64,000 nt of DNA from Cannabis sativa (Eukaryota > Streptophyta > Magnoliopsida > Rosales > Cannabaceae). Of the stretch, positions 53,521-64,000 are shown piece by piece. Both the position numbers and the translations under genes were made by a program. The DNA lies in the NCBI RefSeq assembly GCF_029168945.1, contig NC_083602.1, positions 12,645,850 through 12,709,849 of the forward strand. The letters run 5' to 3'. Numbering within the stretch: position 1 is the first letter of the stretch; each line of letters starts with the position of its first letter. The notes under the pieces are model-generated. The model was not told where the DNA came from. It ran no database searches and was given only the letters and a program-made list of their open reading frames with translations.

Positions 53521-56500
53521 TAATTGTTCGGCGTCCTCGACGAACCTGCTGCATGATCTTCATTCTTCTGTATAAACTGCTGCAAGTCCTCCGCCTTTTC
53601 CCAGCTGATCTCGTCATCAGCAAGGCCCTTCCATTTGACCAGGTACTCTTTTCTCTTCTTTTTCTTCACACGAACAGTTCTTTCGGGAAGGATTTCTTCT
53701 GGTTCTCTGCTCCTGCGTCGTTGAATGCTGATGTCGCCCCTGGTAGATTGGTTGCGCACTGGATCTTCTGGATCTTCATGATACGGCTTGAGGTTGCTGA
53801 CGTGCAGGACCGGGTGTATCTTCATCCACGAAGGTATTTCGACTTTGTAGGATGCTAGGCCAATTTTGGAGATGATTGGAACAGGGCCCTCGTATTTGCG
53901 TACGAGTCTGATGTCCTTGTCCCCTCGGAATCTCAATTGTTCTGGCCGCAGTTTGATCAATACTAAGTCACCTGTCTTGAACTCCAGCGGTCGGCGTTTC
54001 TGATCTGCCCACTTCTTCATTCTTCGTGAGGCTTTCTCTAAATATGCTTGGGCAATCTCTGTGTTCTTCTTCCAGTCTTTTGTAAAATTAAAGGCACGCG
54101 GATTCCGTCCGTGGTATTCATCCACTGTGTGGGGTAACAGTGGTTGCTGTCCGTTCACAACTTCAAAAGGGCTCGTGTTTGATGAAGAACTCTTCTGAGA
54201 GTTGAAACAAAATTGAGCTACGTCTAGTAGTTGCGGCCAATTCTTCTGGTTGGCATTGACAAAGTGCCGCAAATACTCCTCCAACATCCCATTGAATCTT
54301 TCTGTCTGCCCATCTGTCTGTGGATGGTAGCTCGAGGAGATGTTCATCTGTGACCCAAGAAGCTTGAATAATTCGGACCAGAAGGTCCCCGTGAATCTTC
54401 GATCTCGGTCACTTACTATATTCTGGGGTACTCCCCAGTATTTTACTATATGCTTGAAGAAAAGTTGAGCTGTCTCTTCTGCCGGACACTGCTTCGACAC
54501 CGGGATGAAGGTTGCATACTTAGAAAATCTATCCACAATCACCAAGATTGCATTCAAGTCCCCAGTCTTCGGCAAACCTGAGATGAAATCAAGCGAGACA
54601 CTCTCCCATGGCCTGCTTGGGACCGACAGAGGTTCTAACAACCCTGGCGTCTTATGCCTCTCCACTTTGTCTTGTTGGCAGACGAGACAGGTCCTTGTGT
54701 AGTCCACCACATCTTCCCGCATCTGCGGCCAATAGTACCCATGCTTCAAAAGGGCATGTGTCCTATGCCACCCTTGATGACCCGCCCACAACGTGTCATG
54801 ACACTCACTCAGCAGCGTCCTCCTTAGATCGCCTGCCTTTGGAACAAACAACCGCGCACCTTTGGCCCACAAGAGGTCATCCTCTACCCAAAACTGAGTT
54901 GTCTTTCCCTTTCTTGCGAGAGTCATGATGTTCTTTGCAACTGGGTCCTTATCCAAGTTCTCCTTGATGCGCTCTTTGATTGGTGTACCCACTTGGCTAG
55001 CTGACATGCCCGCTAATACCTTTAGTGCCGCCAACTCTGCTTTACGACTAAGGGCATCAGCTGCCTGATTAAGACGTCCAGCCTTGTGCTCAAAGTAGAA
55101 GTCGAATTCTGCCAAGAATTCCTGCCATCTGGCCTGTTTGGGAGTCAGTTTTGGCTGTGTGAGGAAATGACTAACAGCAGTATTGTCCGTCTTCACCACA
55201 AACATTGACCCCAGCAAATAATGCATCCACGTCCGTAAACAATGAATAACTGCCAAGAGCTCTTTCTCTTGCGCAGTGTACCGCCTCTCTGCTTCGGAAA
55301 TTTTGCGGCTCTCAAATGCCCCGGGGTGGCCCTCCTGCACGAATACCCCTCCTAAAGCATAATCTGACGCATCAGTGTGTACTTCAAAAGGCTTGCATAC
55401 ATCAGGTAGGGCTAATACAGGATCTTCGACCATGGCTTCTTTCAGACTTCGAAAAGCTTCTTCGCACTTCTCAGACCACGTCCAAGTAACACCCTTCTTC
55501 AATAATTCTGTTAAGGGTGTCGCTCTTCTCGAATAGCCCTCCACAAATCTTCTATAGTAATTGGCTAGACCGAGAAACGAGCGAAGTTGTTTCACGTTGG
55601 TTGGGGTCGTCCACTCTTGGATCGCCCGCACCTTTTCCATGTCCATACGGATTTTCCCGTGTTCCACAATATGACCAAGGAACTTGATACTTTTCTGAGC
55701 GAAAGAACACTTCTCGCGCTTTACATATAACTGTTCCTTCCTCAACTTCTGAAACACCGTTGTCAAGTGTTCCTGATGCTCTTCTAAAGTGGCGTTGTAG
55801 ACCACGATATCATCCAAGTACACCACCACGAACTTGTCTAAGACGTCATGGAAGACTTCATTCATCAGTGTACAGAATGTGGCTGGCGCATTTGTCAACC
55901 CAAACGGCATGACGCGAAACTCAAACGCCCCATACCGAGTAACACAAGTCGTCTTAGGTTCATCCCCTTCTGCGATACGAACTTGATAGTATCCTGATCT
56001 CAAGTCCAACTTCGTGAAGTATTTCGCTCCACTTAGCTGGTCAAACAGATCCACAATCAAGGGAATGGGGTATCTGTTGCGCACAGTCACCTTGTTGAGG
56101 GCGTGGTAGTCTATGCACAGTCTCAAGGTCCCGTCCTTCTTCTTTTGGAACAACACGGGGGCACCAAAAGGTGCCTTTGAGGGTTTGATGAATTCTGCCT
56201 CCAGCATCTCCGTTAGCTGACTCTTCAACTCCTTAAGTTCCGGAGGAGACATTCGATATGCTGCTTTAGCTGGGGCCTTTGCACCTGGCACCAGCTCAAT
56301 TTGGTGATCAACTCCCCTCCTGGGAGGCAGTCTCTTTGGAAGCTCGTCTGGCATCACATCCTTGAATTCATCTAACACCTTCTTGATTACAGGTGGAGTG
56401 GACTCCTCCACTTTTTCGTCATACACGGTGGGAGCGATGACAAATGTTGGCCTCTTCTTCTTCAGGCCCCTCTTCAGTTGCAGGGCTGATAGAAGCTTGA

Positions 56501-57407
56501 CTTCTGGGGGCTGTCTCACTTTGGCGGGTACCATTGAAGGATTCTCACCCATGATCAGGAGATTCCCTGTTGCTGGAATTGGGATGGCCCCCTTCTCTGC
56601 TAGAAACTCCATTCCCAACACCACATCGAAGTCATCCATGCGAACCACTACGAGGTCAAGTTGTCCCTCCCATCCGTCAATCTTGACATTCACCTTTCTG
56701 GCCACTCCAGTTGTGGCCATGGCCTTTGAATTGACTGCCTTCATGCGACCCGCATCTTTCTCCAGTTTTAGGCCCACCCTCTTAGCTTCAATTTCTGAGA
56801 TGAAGTTGTGTGTTGCGCCGGTGTCAATCAGTACGCTCTTGGCCTGCTTACCGTTTAAAGTGGCCTCCACAAACATCAACCCCTTCCCAAGGGCTTTCTT
56901 CCCTCCGACGCCATGCTTCTTAAGAGCAGCCATTAATCGAACAGCGCTCATGTGCGCACAGTCTTCATCCTCATCATCTTCCCCACATCCTTGCTCCTCT
57001 TGAGCAATGGATGCCTTTATGGCACTCAACTTGGACTGGTGGGGACAAGCAGCTGCCCTATGTGGGCCTTGGCAAAGCCAACACTTAAGGGGCTTCTTCC
57101 CCGTTGCAGCATCACTTTTGGAGGAGGAACTAGATTCAGGAGTCCTCTTGTCTCCTCCCCCACTTTTACTCGGCCACTGCTTTCCTGACTTCTTGCTTGC
57201 GGCATTGTTGGCGCTGGTCTGAGGATTCGTCTTCTTTGGCTGCGAATTCTCAGAGGTGTAGTCAGTCAGTCGTTCGGCTGCAGCTTGAGCAGTGGCGAGA
57301 TCTGCCACACGCTGCCTTTGCAGCTCTTGTTTAGCCCATGGTTTGAGTCCTTCAAGGAAGTAGAAAAGTCTGTCGACTTCATTCATATCTTTGATGTCGA
57401 GCATCAA
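53520..57407 (-). CDS. Chromovirus Gag-Pol, main open frame (about 1295 aa)
   Basis: In order (approximate residues): end of Gag; zinc knuckle [13 protein letters not shown] (109-121, one residue short of the standard spacing); protease [13 protein letters not shown] (192-204); RT with [12 protein letters not shown] (468-479), [12 protein letters not shown] (500-511) and the catalytic [10 protein letters not shown] (528-537); RNase [12 protein letters not shown] (675-685); integrase with H869, H876, C906, C909 and DDE residues D939, D999, E1035 (35 residues between the last two); a [10 protein letters not shown] block; and a C-terminal chromodomain [17 protein letters not shown] (about 1253-1269), thought to guide integration to marked chromatin. 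All catalytic residues are present. The frame begins after a stop in gag, so the first Met shown is not the true start. Confidence 0.95.
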   Translation of the reverse strand: MMLDIKDMNEVDRLFYFLEGLKPWAKQELQRQRVADLATAQAAAERLTDYTSENSQPKKTNPQTSANNAASKKSGKQWPSKSGGGDKRTPESSSSSKSDAATGKKPLKCWLCQGPHRAAACPHQSKLSAIKASIAQEEQGCGEDDEDEDCAHMSAVRLMAALKKHGVGGKKALGKGLMFVEATLNGKQAKSVLIDTGATHNFISEIEAKRVGLKLEKDAGRMKAVNSKAMATTGVARKVNVKIDGWEGQLDLVVVRMDDFDVVLGMEFLAEKGAIPIPATGNLLIMGENPSMVPAKVRQPPEVKLLSALQLKRGLKKKRPTFVIAPTVYDEKVEESTPPVIKKVLDEFKDVMPDELPKRLPPRRGVDHQIELVPGAKAPAKAAYRMSPPELKELKSQLTEMLEAEFIKPSKAPFGAPVLFQKKKDGTLRLCIDYHALNKVTVRNRYPIPLIVDLFDQLSGAKYFTKLDLRSGYYQVRIAEGDEPKTTCVTRYGAFEFRVMPFGLTNAPATFCTLMNEVFHDVLDKFVVVYLDDIVVYNATLEEHQEHLTTVFQKLRKEQLYVKREKCSFAQKSIKFLGHIVEHGKIRMDMEKVRAIQEWTTPTNVKQLRSFLGLANYYRRFVEGYSRRATPLTELLKKGVTWTWSEKCEEAFRSLKEAMVEDPVLALPDVCKPFEVHTDASDYALGGVFVQEGHPGAFESRKISEAERRYTAQEKELLAVIHCLRTWMHYLLGSMFVVKTDNTAVSHFLTQPKLTPKQARWQEFLAEFDFYFEHKAGRLNQAADALSRKAELAALKVLAGMSASQVGTPIKERIKENLDKDPVAKNIMTLARKGKTTQFWVEDDLLWAKGARLFVPKAGDLRRTLLSECHDTLWAGHQGWHRTHALLKHGYYWPQMREDVVDYTRTCLVCQQDKVERHKTPGLLEPLSVPSRPWESVSLDFISGLPKTGDLNAILVIVDRFSKYATFIPVSKQCPAEETAQLFFKHIVKYWGVPQNIVSDRDRRFTGTFWSELFKLLGSQMNISSSYHPQTDGQTERFNGMLEEYLRHFVNANQKNWPQLLDVAQFCFNSQKSSSSNTSPFEVVNGQQPLLPHTVDEYHGRNPRAFNFTKDWKKNTEIAQAYLEKASRRMKKWADQKRRPLEFKTGDLVLIKLRPEQLRFRGDKDIRLVRKYEGPVPIISKIGLASYKVEIPSWMKIHPVLHVSNLKPYHEDPEDPVRNQSTRGDISIQRRRSREPEEILPERTVRVKKKKRKEYLVKWKGLADDEISWEKAEDLQQFIQKNEDHAAGSSRTPNN

Positions 57408-58216
57408 TCCAGAGAACTTCTTTACATAGTCTCGAACTGTCCCGACTTGCTTTAACTCTCTAAGCTGACGTCGAGCGAGGTAGGCGAAATTCTCTGGCAG
57501 AAATTAGGCGTTCAATTCCTTCTTGAGATCTTCCCAAGTGTCAATGGTGCATTTACCATTCTGAATGTCTTCATATTTCGTCCTCCACCACAACTTGGCG
57601 TCCCCGGACAAATACATGGTAGCTGTTGCTACCTTAGCTTCTTCAGAGTCAGTCCGCACGACCCTAAAGTACTGCTCCATGTCAAACAGAAAGTTTGGAG
57701 CTCCTTGGCATCCCTCGCCCCTCCATAGCATTTGGGCTCGGGTGCTCTCGGTCGGCCATACTCCATACCTCCGTGCCCCCCGGTATTTGCACGCTCTGCC
57801 GCTATCATGGTAAGATTTAGCTTGGTTGACATCCCTGCTAACTCTTCCCGGATGGCTGTGACAGACACATTACAATCCTCGATCGTATCATTGAGGGAGT
57901 CTTGTAATGCAGCCTGCCCATTTTGTAGTACAGTGATAGCAGCCTGCATGTCTGTTGTTGCTTGTTCTAATGCCTTGATGCGATCCTCCATCTGAGGTGC
58001 ACCTGATGTTCCGGTAGCAGCATCTCTTCTCTCGATCGCAGCTACCCTGGCCAACAAGTTAGCATAGTCTTGAGCCAACGAGGCAACTTGTTGTTGTGTC
58101 ACTGTTGGCCCTGTGTTCTGATTGTTAGGGGCTAGATCCCTGACCCTCTCGTCCAGGCCATCTAATTCCCCTATGCGCCTCTCAAGCTCTTGAATCCTTT
58201 GGTTGTTGCTCACCAT
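57408..58216 (-). pseudogene. Chromovirus Gag 5' part with stop and frameshift
   Basis: The gag start MVSNNQRIQELERRI (58216) opens a coiled-coil-rich N terminus. A one-base shift near 57685-57700 breaks the frame between ARDAKELQ and NFLFDMEQYF. In the second frame TAA at 57504-57506 stands where a Gln is usual (LKKELNA*FLPENF). Past that stop the frame runs into the 1295-residue stretch. Two small lesions, otherwise full length. Confidence 0.9.
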
Positions 58217-58249
58217 TATGTCGTGTTACCAAGCTTCCCTTTTCTCTTG

Positions 58250-58261
58250 GCTCTGATACCA
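58250..58261 (-). other. Chromovirus primer-binding site
   Basis: TGGTATCAGAGC on the minus strand, two bases inside the 5' LTR, complementary to initiator methionine tRNA. Confidence 0.92.
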
Positions 58262-58263
58262 AC

Positions 58264-58968
58264 TGTCACGGGCCGCCTATTTGGACACCCCCAAGTAGGT
58301 GGAACGTGCGGCACTTGCTGGCACACCGAGCTAGCAAGTCAGCCTAAACGCGCCTGCAGGCAAACAAGTTCAAAGGTTAGGCACGATACATGTCTCGCAC
58401 ATGTTGAGTGCAAACAAGAAGCATGAGCAAACAAACACAAAGCGTCCCCCAAGGACCAATCTCACACAACCCACAAGCAAACATATAGACAAATGGCACG
58501 CAATGACCCAACAAAGGCAACAAACAGGCATCACAAAGACCATATAGAAGCATACACAAGAAGCATGGATAAACATCGTTTTATTAATATATGGCCTTGA
58601 TAGGGCAAGGGAGTACACAGCTGGGCCCCTATCATGCTGGTGACAAGGTGCTTCATAAGTCACCTGGTCACCCCCCCCTAAAGAGCTTATTGGGGTTTTA
58701 AGGGATTTCCAGGAACATAGATGATTTTAGCTCTGTAGACATATGTGAAGGAAATACAAATAAAGAAAGCTAAACAACAAAAGGTTCCCAACCCCCATGA
58801 GGTGCTTGGTGCAAGACTTGACTAATACTCAAGCACCAAGGCATGCTCATGTTACAAAATACCCCGATGAGGTGCTTGGTGCGAGAGTTGACTAATGATC
58901 AAGCACCAAGGCATGCTCATGTTACAAAATGGCCCTAGTGTGGGTGTGCCATGGGGCAGCACGCCACA
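58264..58968 (-). repeat. Chromovirus 5' LTR (705 bp)
   Basis: Near-identical to 52802-53508. The differences I see are GCGTC/GCGGC, CCCCAATC/CCCCTATC, AATGCTC/AATACTC, AGACTTG/AGAGTTG and the C-run length. Confidence 0.95.
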
Positions 58969-58973
58969 CTTGG

Positions 58974-59789
58974 GCAAGAACCCAACTGGATGGTCCCCAT
59001 CATAGAATACATAACAAAAGGTGAGTTGCCCCAAGAAAGGGCACTGTCCAGAAAGATTCAGTATCAGGCTCACCGTTATGTAATGATGGATAAAATTCTC
59101 TACCGAAGAGGACTCAGCATGCCTTATTTAAGGTGTGTATCGGACCCTGAAACTAGGCAAATTATGTTAGAGGTCCACGAAGGGTTCTGTGGAGTTCATA
59201 CAGGAGGACCAAGTCTCTCAAAGAAAATATTGAGACAAGGTTACTTCTGGCCGACAATGAAAAAAGATTGCATAGACTACGTCCAAAAATGTGATTCGTG
59301 CCATAGGTTCGCGAACATAGCGAGAGCTCCTCCCAACGAGATCACCCTGACGACTAGTCCTTGGCCCTTCGCGGTCTCGGGGATAGATCTTATTGGGTCC
59401 CTGCCAACAGGAAAGGGAGGAGTAAAGTATGCAATAGTAGCAGTAGACTACTTCACCAAATGGACGGAGGCTGAGCCAATGAAGACTATAACTGCTAAAA
59501 AAGCACTAGACTTTGTTATTAAAAACATAGTGTGTCGATATGGCTTGCCTCACAAAATAGTCTCTGACAATGGAAAGCAATTTGATTGCAAAGAATTCAC
59601 TGACTTCTGCAACCAACACGGAGTCGTTAAAAGCTTCTCCGCGGTGGCAAGACCGCAAACAAACGGACAAGCAGAAGCAATCAACAAAATCCTAAAGGTC
59701 ACGCTAAAGAAAAAGCTGCTGGCCTACAAAAACAGCTGGCCGGAAGAATTGCCAACAGTGTTATGGGCCTACCGGATGACCCCAAGAAC
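58974..59789 (+). pseudogene. Tat-like integrase, first part
   Basis: Follows the chromovirus duplication: ILYRRGLSMPYLRCVS, a zinc domain (H..H then CDSCHRF), GIDLIGSLP (first D), VSDNGKQF (second D) and FSAVARPQTNGQAEAINKI (third catalytic residue, E). It is open to RMTPRT, where the hAT-type MITE enters. The core looks undamaged except for that insertion. Confidence 0.88.
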
Positions 59790-60501
59790 TAGGGGTGAGC
59801 AACGGTCGGTTTGGTCGGTTTTTTACACAAAAAAAAAATTCAAAATTCGGTTTTTGATTTTTATGGTTCTAATCCAAAAACCGACCGACCATTATAAAAA
59901 TATAAAAAAACCGACCGTTTTAATCCACGGTTTGGTCGGTTTAAACCGACCAAACCGAACTTCATTTTTTAAAAAAAAAATTAAATTTTTTATAATTATT
60001 TGAAAACTAAAAAATTAAAATATTGTATTAAATATCATATAATTTAAAAATAAAACTTTCTTAGTTAAATAAATAATGTAAAATAATTTTTTTTTAAATT
60101 TTTTCAAATTATTTGTGCTACTAATATGGTAATGAGTTATATTAAAAAACTAGTATTGTTTTATGAATGTGTGTATATAATACGTAAATGCATCAAATTA
60201 TAATAAAATAAAATAATGAATAATTGAGACTTTAAATAAAAAAGATATAAGTAAACTTAGATTAATAAAATTGTATATTAAATATGTACAAAAATAATAT
60301 ATATTACATATAATATATATGTTCGGTCGGTTCTCGGTTTAATCGGTCGGTTTGCGATTGACACTAAAACCGACCATGTTAAGGCGGTTTTAACCGAAGG
60401 TATTTTTTCGGTTTTCGGTTTTTTTGGTGTCAGTTTTTTCGGTGTTCGGATGGTTGGTTTACTCGGTTTGGTCGGTTTCTTGGATTTTTTGCTCACCCCT
60501 A
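59790..60501. mobile_element. hAT-type MITE (712 bp), TSD CCAAGAAC
   Basis: Perfect terminal inverted repeat TAGGGGTGAGCAA and 8-bp duplication CCAAGAAC at 59782-59789 and 60502-60509. Subterminal CGGTCGGTTT repeats occur in both directions around an AT-rich core. No coding capacity. It sits within the integrase region. Confidence 0.95.
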
Positions 60502-60509
60502 CCAAGAAC

Positions 60510-60942
60510 TATGACCGGCGACTCGCCTTTTTCAATGGCGTACGGTTGTGAAGCAATGGTCCCGGTAGAAACGTTATTCACGTCCCACAGGAGAACGACT
60601 TATGATCCAGCTACAAACCAAGTTTTATTATAGGAAGCGTTGGATCAGCTTGAAGAGCTCCGAGACGAGTCGCAAATATGAATGGCAGCTTATCAAAAGA
60701 AGGTGACTAAATATTTTAACTCCAAAGTTAAAAACAGAAAATTCACTATTGGGGATATGGTCTTAACAAGAGTCTTCCCAGCCACCCAAGAACTTGGAGT
60801 GGGGGTACTTGGGCCAAATTGGGAAGGGCCATATGAAATCGAGGATGAAATTGACTCCGAAACCTATAAGCTAAAAAGGATGGATGGAACCATTGTGCCA
60901 AGGGCCTGGAACGCGGATCACCTCCAGAAGTATTACCAATAG
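60510..60942 (+). pseudogene. Tat-like integrase, C-terminal part
   Basis: Resumes GDSPFSMAYGCEAMVPVE, the usual block after the catalytic core. In-frame stops are TAG at 60631-60633 and TGA near 60679. It then continues through MAAYQKKVTKYFNSKVKNR, KFTIGDMVL and GPNWEGPYEI to a stop at 60940-60942. It ends pol. Confidence 0.85.
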
Positions 60943-61458
60943 TCCAAATATGTTAACTTAGGCTTTGTTTAAAGGATTTGTACTGTCTAAGTGTATGCAA
61001 CCTCTAAATTTTATATAAAACTGAGTGCCTTAAAAATAAAGTTTTCATGCCATTCAGGGGGTACTAGGGCATACCACACGGACAGATGTAAAACAGGCCA
61101 AAAGTAAAAACAAAATATCCTAACCCAAAGGGCAGGTCCAAAAGAAAAAAAATATGCATAAAAAAAGATCATATATATAAAAATCCTGGCCCTAAGGGCA
61201 GGTCAAAAAAAAATATGTACAAAGGGCCCGGGGACAGGCCTTAATAATTGTCTCCCCTTAGAAAATAAAACAGTTACTAAGTTAAAGATTGTCTTAGATA
61301 AAAGAAAAATAGCTGTAAAAAAAAAGTGAGAAAAAGCCTGGTAAAGTGGGCTGAACTCAATCAGCCAAGTCAATGCGGGGAGGAACGCGAGGACCAGTGC
61401 GCGCCTCAAGCATGGCATCAAGTTTCTTCTTCTTCTCCTGAAATTTAGCAATAACCTC
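60943..61458. other. Non-coding spacer between pol and the antisense ORF
   Basis: It holds A-rich stretches and three copies of an AAGGGCAGGTC-type phrase (61127, 61192 and a degraded third). No gene seen. On the minus strand it would be the 3' UTR of the antisense ORF. Confidence 0.5.
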
Positions 61459-62147
61459 CTAAGGTTTGGGGTAGAAGTCAAGCTTGATACTCTGGCCATT
61501 TGTCGACCAGGCCATATAGATGCCATCATCGAAGCGCTTGACACAACGCTTGCAGGAGACAGGGGACAGGAGCTCATCTCTTTTAGCCTTGTTTAAGGCC
61601 TGATCTCTGAAGTCTTTTAGCTCCTTCATCTCTACGGCCAAGTTAGCCCTGGACTGCAAGTCCGCCTGGTGTAAGTCCTCTAGGGACCTCACCTTGGCAG
61701 CCATTTCATCCATGGCCTCCCTAGCCTCCCGAAGCTCACGCTTGGCCCTAGCAGTGGCCTCGCCCTCTGCCCTCAACGCCTCCCGGTGCCTCGCCTCCAG
61801 CTTATCCCTCCGGAGGACCTCCTCTCGAAGCATCGCCTCCGCCTGGGCTTCCCTCTGTTTGGCCTCCTCCTCGAGCCTCGCCTTAACAAGGGCCTCCCTT
61901 CGCTCGGCCTCCTCTTGGATTGCCCGCCTCTCAGCGGACAGGTCCTGCAGGATCCTCACGACCTCGTCTATGCCCCCAAATTCGGACAAGACAAAGCCAT
62001 GATTAAGGATGATCCTGGAGAGGCGGCTGGTCTCCGCAGTAATCTGAAAAAGGAGAAAAGAGTGAGATCAAATGCCTTAGACAAAATATTGAGGAAAGAA
62101 ATGAATCAAGTACTTACCGCGACCATGGCGTTGGTGATGTCTTGAAC
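61459..62147 (-). CDS. Antisense ORF of Tat-like element, with a 74-nt intron
   Basis: On the minus strand a 5' exon (62147-62118, ...DITNAMVA) ends at a donor GTAAGTA, and a 74-base intron (62117-62044) ends in TTTTTCAG. A long exon then reads ITAETSRLSRIILNHG and an almost continuous Glu/Arg/Ala coiled coil (about 110 residues: EEAERREALVKARLEEE..., REAREAMDEMAAKVRSLEDL) to a Trp-containing tail and stop at 61459. Phase is kept across the intron. Antisense ORFs in this position are known from Tat/Retand elements and relate to the 'putative gypsy type transposon' family. The 5' part is cut off by the copia LTR at 62148. Function unknown. Confidence 0.7.
62044..62117 (-). other. Predicted intron of the antisense ORF
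   Basis: GTAAGTACTTG at the donor and CTCCTTTTTCAG at the acceptor on the minus strand; 74 bases, near the minimum plant intron size. Removing it joins two codons in phase 0. Confidence 0.65.
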
Positions 62148-64000
62148 TGTTGGGTTTTATGCCCTAAATAAAACTCATTTCAATATAATCAGATTTACTT
62201 ATTAATATAGATCAGAAATAACATTTAATGTTGCATGGTTCACATGATTTATTTCATGATTATATGTATATAATGTATGAATTCTATTTAAGTTCAGAAC
62301 ATATCAATTTGTTAATGATTATAGTGTTGTCAACACAGTGGAATATAATCTTAATTATATGTTCGAAAGTTTATTCCCTGATTTGTCAGAACACTGGATT
62401 TAGACTGACATGGTATAATCAGCGATACGTATTCTTACACCTTGGATAAGCGTTATGTCCTTTCCAGGACATTGGCAAAGTTTACTAGCATCGAATGTAT
62501 GGAGTATACATCGGAAGGGACCGATATTGAACTTTGATTAGATATATTAGAATCTACCGTAATATCTATTCAATTCAATATCACCTGTTGATCCTAGAAC
62601 AAATTATCTTAATCCTGATATGATTAGGTTCAATCTCAAGAGTGTTATTCGTGTTCTTTGATTTGTTAGTTAAGCCTACTTTTGGGTCAAGGTGATAAGT
62701 ACATTTTGGGAACACGGTAGTGCGATTGAGTGGGAGCGCTAACATAAATATGGAATCTATAGCTTCTATCTGGCGAATAGAAAGTAAAAGATGATTTCCT
62801 TCGAGCTTAACCAAACGAAAATAAATGGTGGAGATCTCATTTCACTTAGCTGAAATATCATATATACAGGGTTAAGTGTTTTAAGGATAAAATACATTGT
62901 AGGGTGTTACGGTAATTTAATCCCTTTACAGTGTAAATCATTTATATAGAGGATCATTGATCACATTAGGATTATAACAATGGATAACTAATGACGTGTC
63001 TATATCGTGGAACATGAAGAGCGTTCTATATACTGAGAGTGCAATTCTAAGTTCTATGCGTGGATTCAACGAAGAATTAATAAGTCCGTGAATTTAAGAT
63101 ATAAATTCTTGATCTATTTATTGGAAGCTCGGATATATAGACCATGGTCCCCATACTAGTTGAGACCATACTGCTTGTAAGACTCAGTTAATTGATTTTG
63201 ATTAATCAATCATAATTCTAAAGTTAGACTATGTCTACTTTGTGAATTTTCACTAAGCAAGGGCGAAATTGTAAAGAAAGAGATTCTAGGTTTATTTATT
63301 AATTAAGAGACTTTATATGTCTAATTAATAAATATATTAAATGATAATATTATTTAATAATTAATTTTTAGTTATTAAATAATTAGAATTGGCATTTAAA
63401 TGGTTGAATTAAAAAATTGGCATTTTTGAGAAAATGAGATGCACGAATGATAAAACAGCAAAATTGCATAAGTGAGGCCCATTATCCAAGGCCCATGGCT
63501 GGCCACACTTATAGGCTTTTATCATTTATTTTTTCATTATTTAAATGCCAAATAATTCTAACTTAAACCTAGGTGGTTACCTACAAATAGATAGTGATGG
63601 CTCTCATTCACACTGTACTTTGTGAACTTCTGTCAGATGAAATTGAGCCTCCTATTCTCTATAGCCGAAACCACCTTCTCTCTTCTTTTCTTCTCTAAAT
63701 TTCGAATCCTTGAGTGAATGAGTGAGTGCCCACACACATCAAGTGGTATCTCAATCATAGTGTGTAAGACTGTGGAAAACCATCCAACAAGAAGGAGAAT
63801 CAGCATCAAAGGAAGGAGAGAAAGAGATCAAGGTTCATATATTGATAATGCTCTACTACAGAAAGGAATCAAGGGCTAGATATCTGAATGGAAGGAGTCA
63901 TTATATTCCGCTGCACCCAATGTAAGGTTTACTAAACTTTATATGTGTTTATTTCATTGTTTTAGAATTCATATTAGGATGTTAATGAAACATACTTGTT
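62148..64000 (+). repeat. Copia LTR, runs off the window
   Basis: Starts TGTTGGGTTTTATGCCC and is the same family as 32299-34168 in opposite orientation. Judging from that copy it should end within about 15 bases of the window edge. It follows host (Tat) sequence with no polypurine tract before it, so it is a 5' LTR of a rightward element or a solo LTR. The left target duplication would be TGAAC, to be matched beyond the window. Confidence 0.88.

Larger units (their letters stand above)
52802..58968 (-). mobile_element. Complete chromovirus (Ty3/gypsy), 6167 bp
   Basis: A full leftward element with LTRs of 707 and 705 bp, polypurine tract, primer site and nearly intact gag-pol ending in a chromodomain. 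I count four substitutions and one C-run length change between the LTRs, so it is the youngest datable insertion in the window. One frameshift and one stop codon in gag are the only clear defects. The chromodomain places it among chromoviruses; I do not assign a clade. Confidence 0.95.
52797..58973. other. Target duplications CTTGG around the chromovirus
   Basis: CTTGG at 52797-52801 and again at 58969-58973, directly outside the two LTRs, shows a single clean insertion into the Tat-like element. Confidence 0.95.
47865..62147 (+). mobile_element. Tat-like Ty3/gypsy element, decayed and nested
   Basis: A rightward element: 5' LTR (47865-48612), primer site, broken gag, protease, RT and RNase H (to about 52796), a gap filled by a complete chromovirus (52802-58968), integrase (58974-60942, itself cut by a hAT-type MITE), and an antisense ORF (61459-62147). 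It is then interrupted by a copia LTR at 62148; its 3' LTR is not in the window. The RT motif YVDDMLVKS, the Gag CEYHNDIGHSTNEC motif and an antisense ORF between integrase and the 3' LTR fit the Tat/Retand group. The base string AGAAG before the 5' LTR (47860-47864) is the expected left duplication. Confidence 0.85.

Noticed and set aside
58250..58261. Possible tRNA gene signal at TGGTATCAGAGC sites
   Set aside because: These are retrotransposon primer-binding sites complementary to a tRNA end; no cloverleaf surrounds them.
53469..58426. Plus-strand frames opposite the chromovirus polyprotein
   Set aside because: They are shadows of the minus-strand gag-pol, which has full domain order and catalytic motifs.

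Overview
This is plant nuclear DNA, most likely from a eudicot, though I cannot name the species. The signs are CC-NB-ARC-LRR resistance-gene relatives, spliced relics of a bystin gene and a PPR-DYW gene, Ty1/copia and Ty3/gypsy elements with plant-type primer sites, and many MITE-like elements with clean target-site duplications (TSDs). Spacers are AT-rich. I found no tRNA, rRNA, CRISPR or bacterial feature.

Layout. 1-4427: 3' part of a Ty3/gypsy-type (Athila/Tat-like) retrotransposon with an extra ORF and its 3' LTR. 4556-5470: minus-strand gypsy RNase H relic cut by a CACTA-type MITE. 6040-7505: MULE-type MITE holding a solo copia LTR. 7618-17518: NLR copy 1, split in its LRR by a complete copia element (9557-17214) of SIRE type. 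19803-20565: unidentified minus-strand ORFs. 20643-22065: intron-containing 3' two-thirds of a bystin gene. 22880-28442: one decayed PPR-DYW gene dispersed among several inserted repeats. 30050-32298: NLR copy 2, cut off by a decayed copia element (32299-36260). 37539-40096: NLR copy 3. 40840-42080: second copy of the PPR fragment and the LTR relic beside it. 43147-45000: NLR copy 4, broken by a gypsy solo LTR. 45936-46238: NLR copy 5, coiled coil only. 47210-64000: transposon nest, in which a Tat-like gypsy element (from 47865) carries a complete chromovirus (52802-58968) in its pol region, a hAT-type MITE (59790-60501) in its integrase and a copia LTR (from 62148) in its antisense 3' ORF.

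The five NLR copies are paralogs. Copies 3 and 4 share upstream sequence. The sequence after copy 3 matches that after the bystin relic downstream of copy 1, so the cluster grew by segmental duplication and then decayed. No NLR here looks able to make a full-length receptor. Most in-frame stops in copies 2 and 3 and in the old gypsy element fit C-to-T or G-to-A changes, as expected from deaminated methylcytosine.

I see no convincing new biological system. The points most worth checking are the in-frame-deleted 1141-residue copia polyprotein, the spliced antisense ORF in the Tat-like element, the GTCGCGAC palindrome arrays in the first element, and the intact reading frame and splice sites in the bystin remnant. 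All similarity statements rest on reading motifs and comparing copies within the window. No database was searched.
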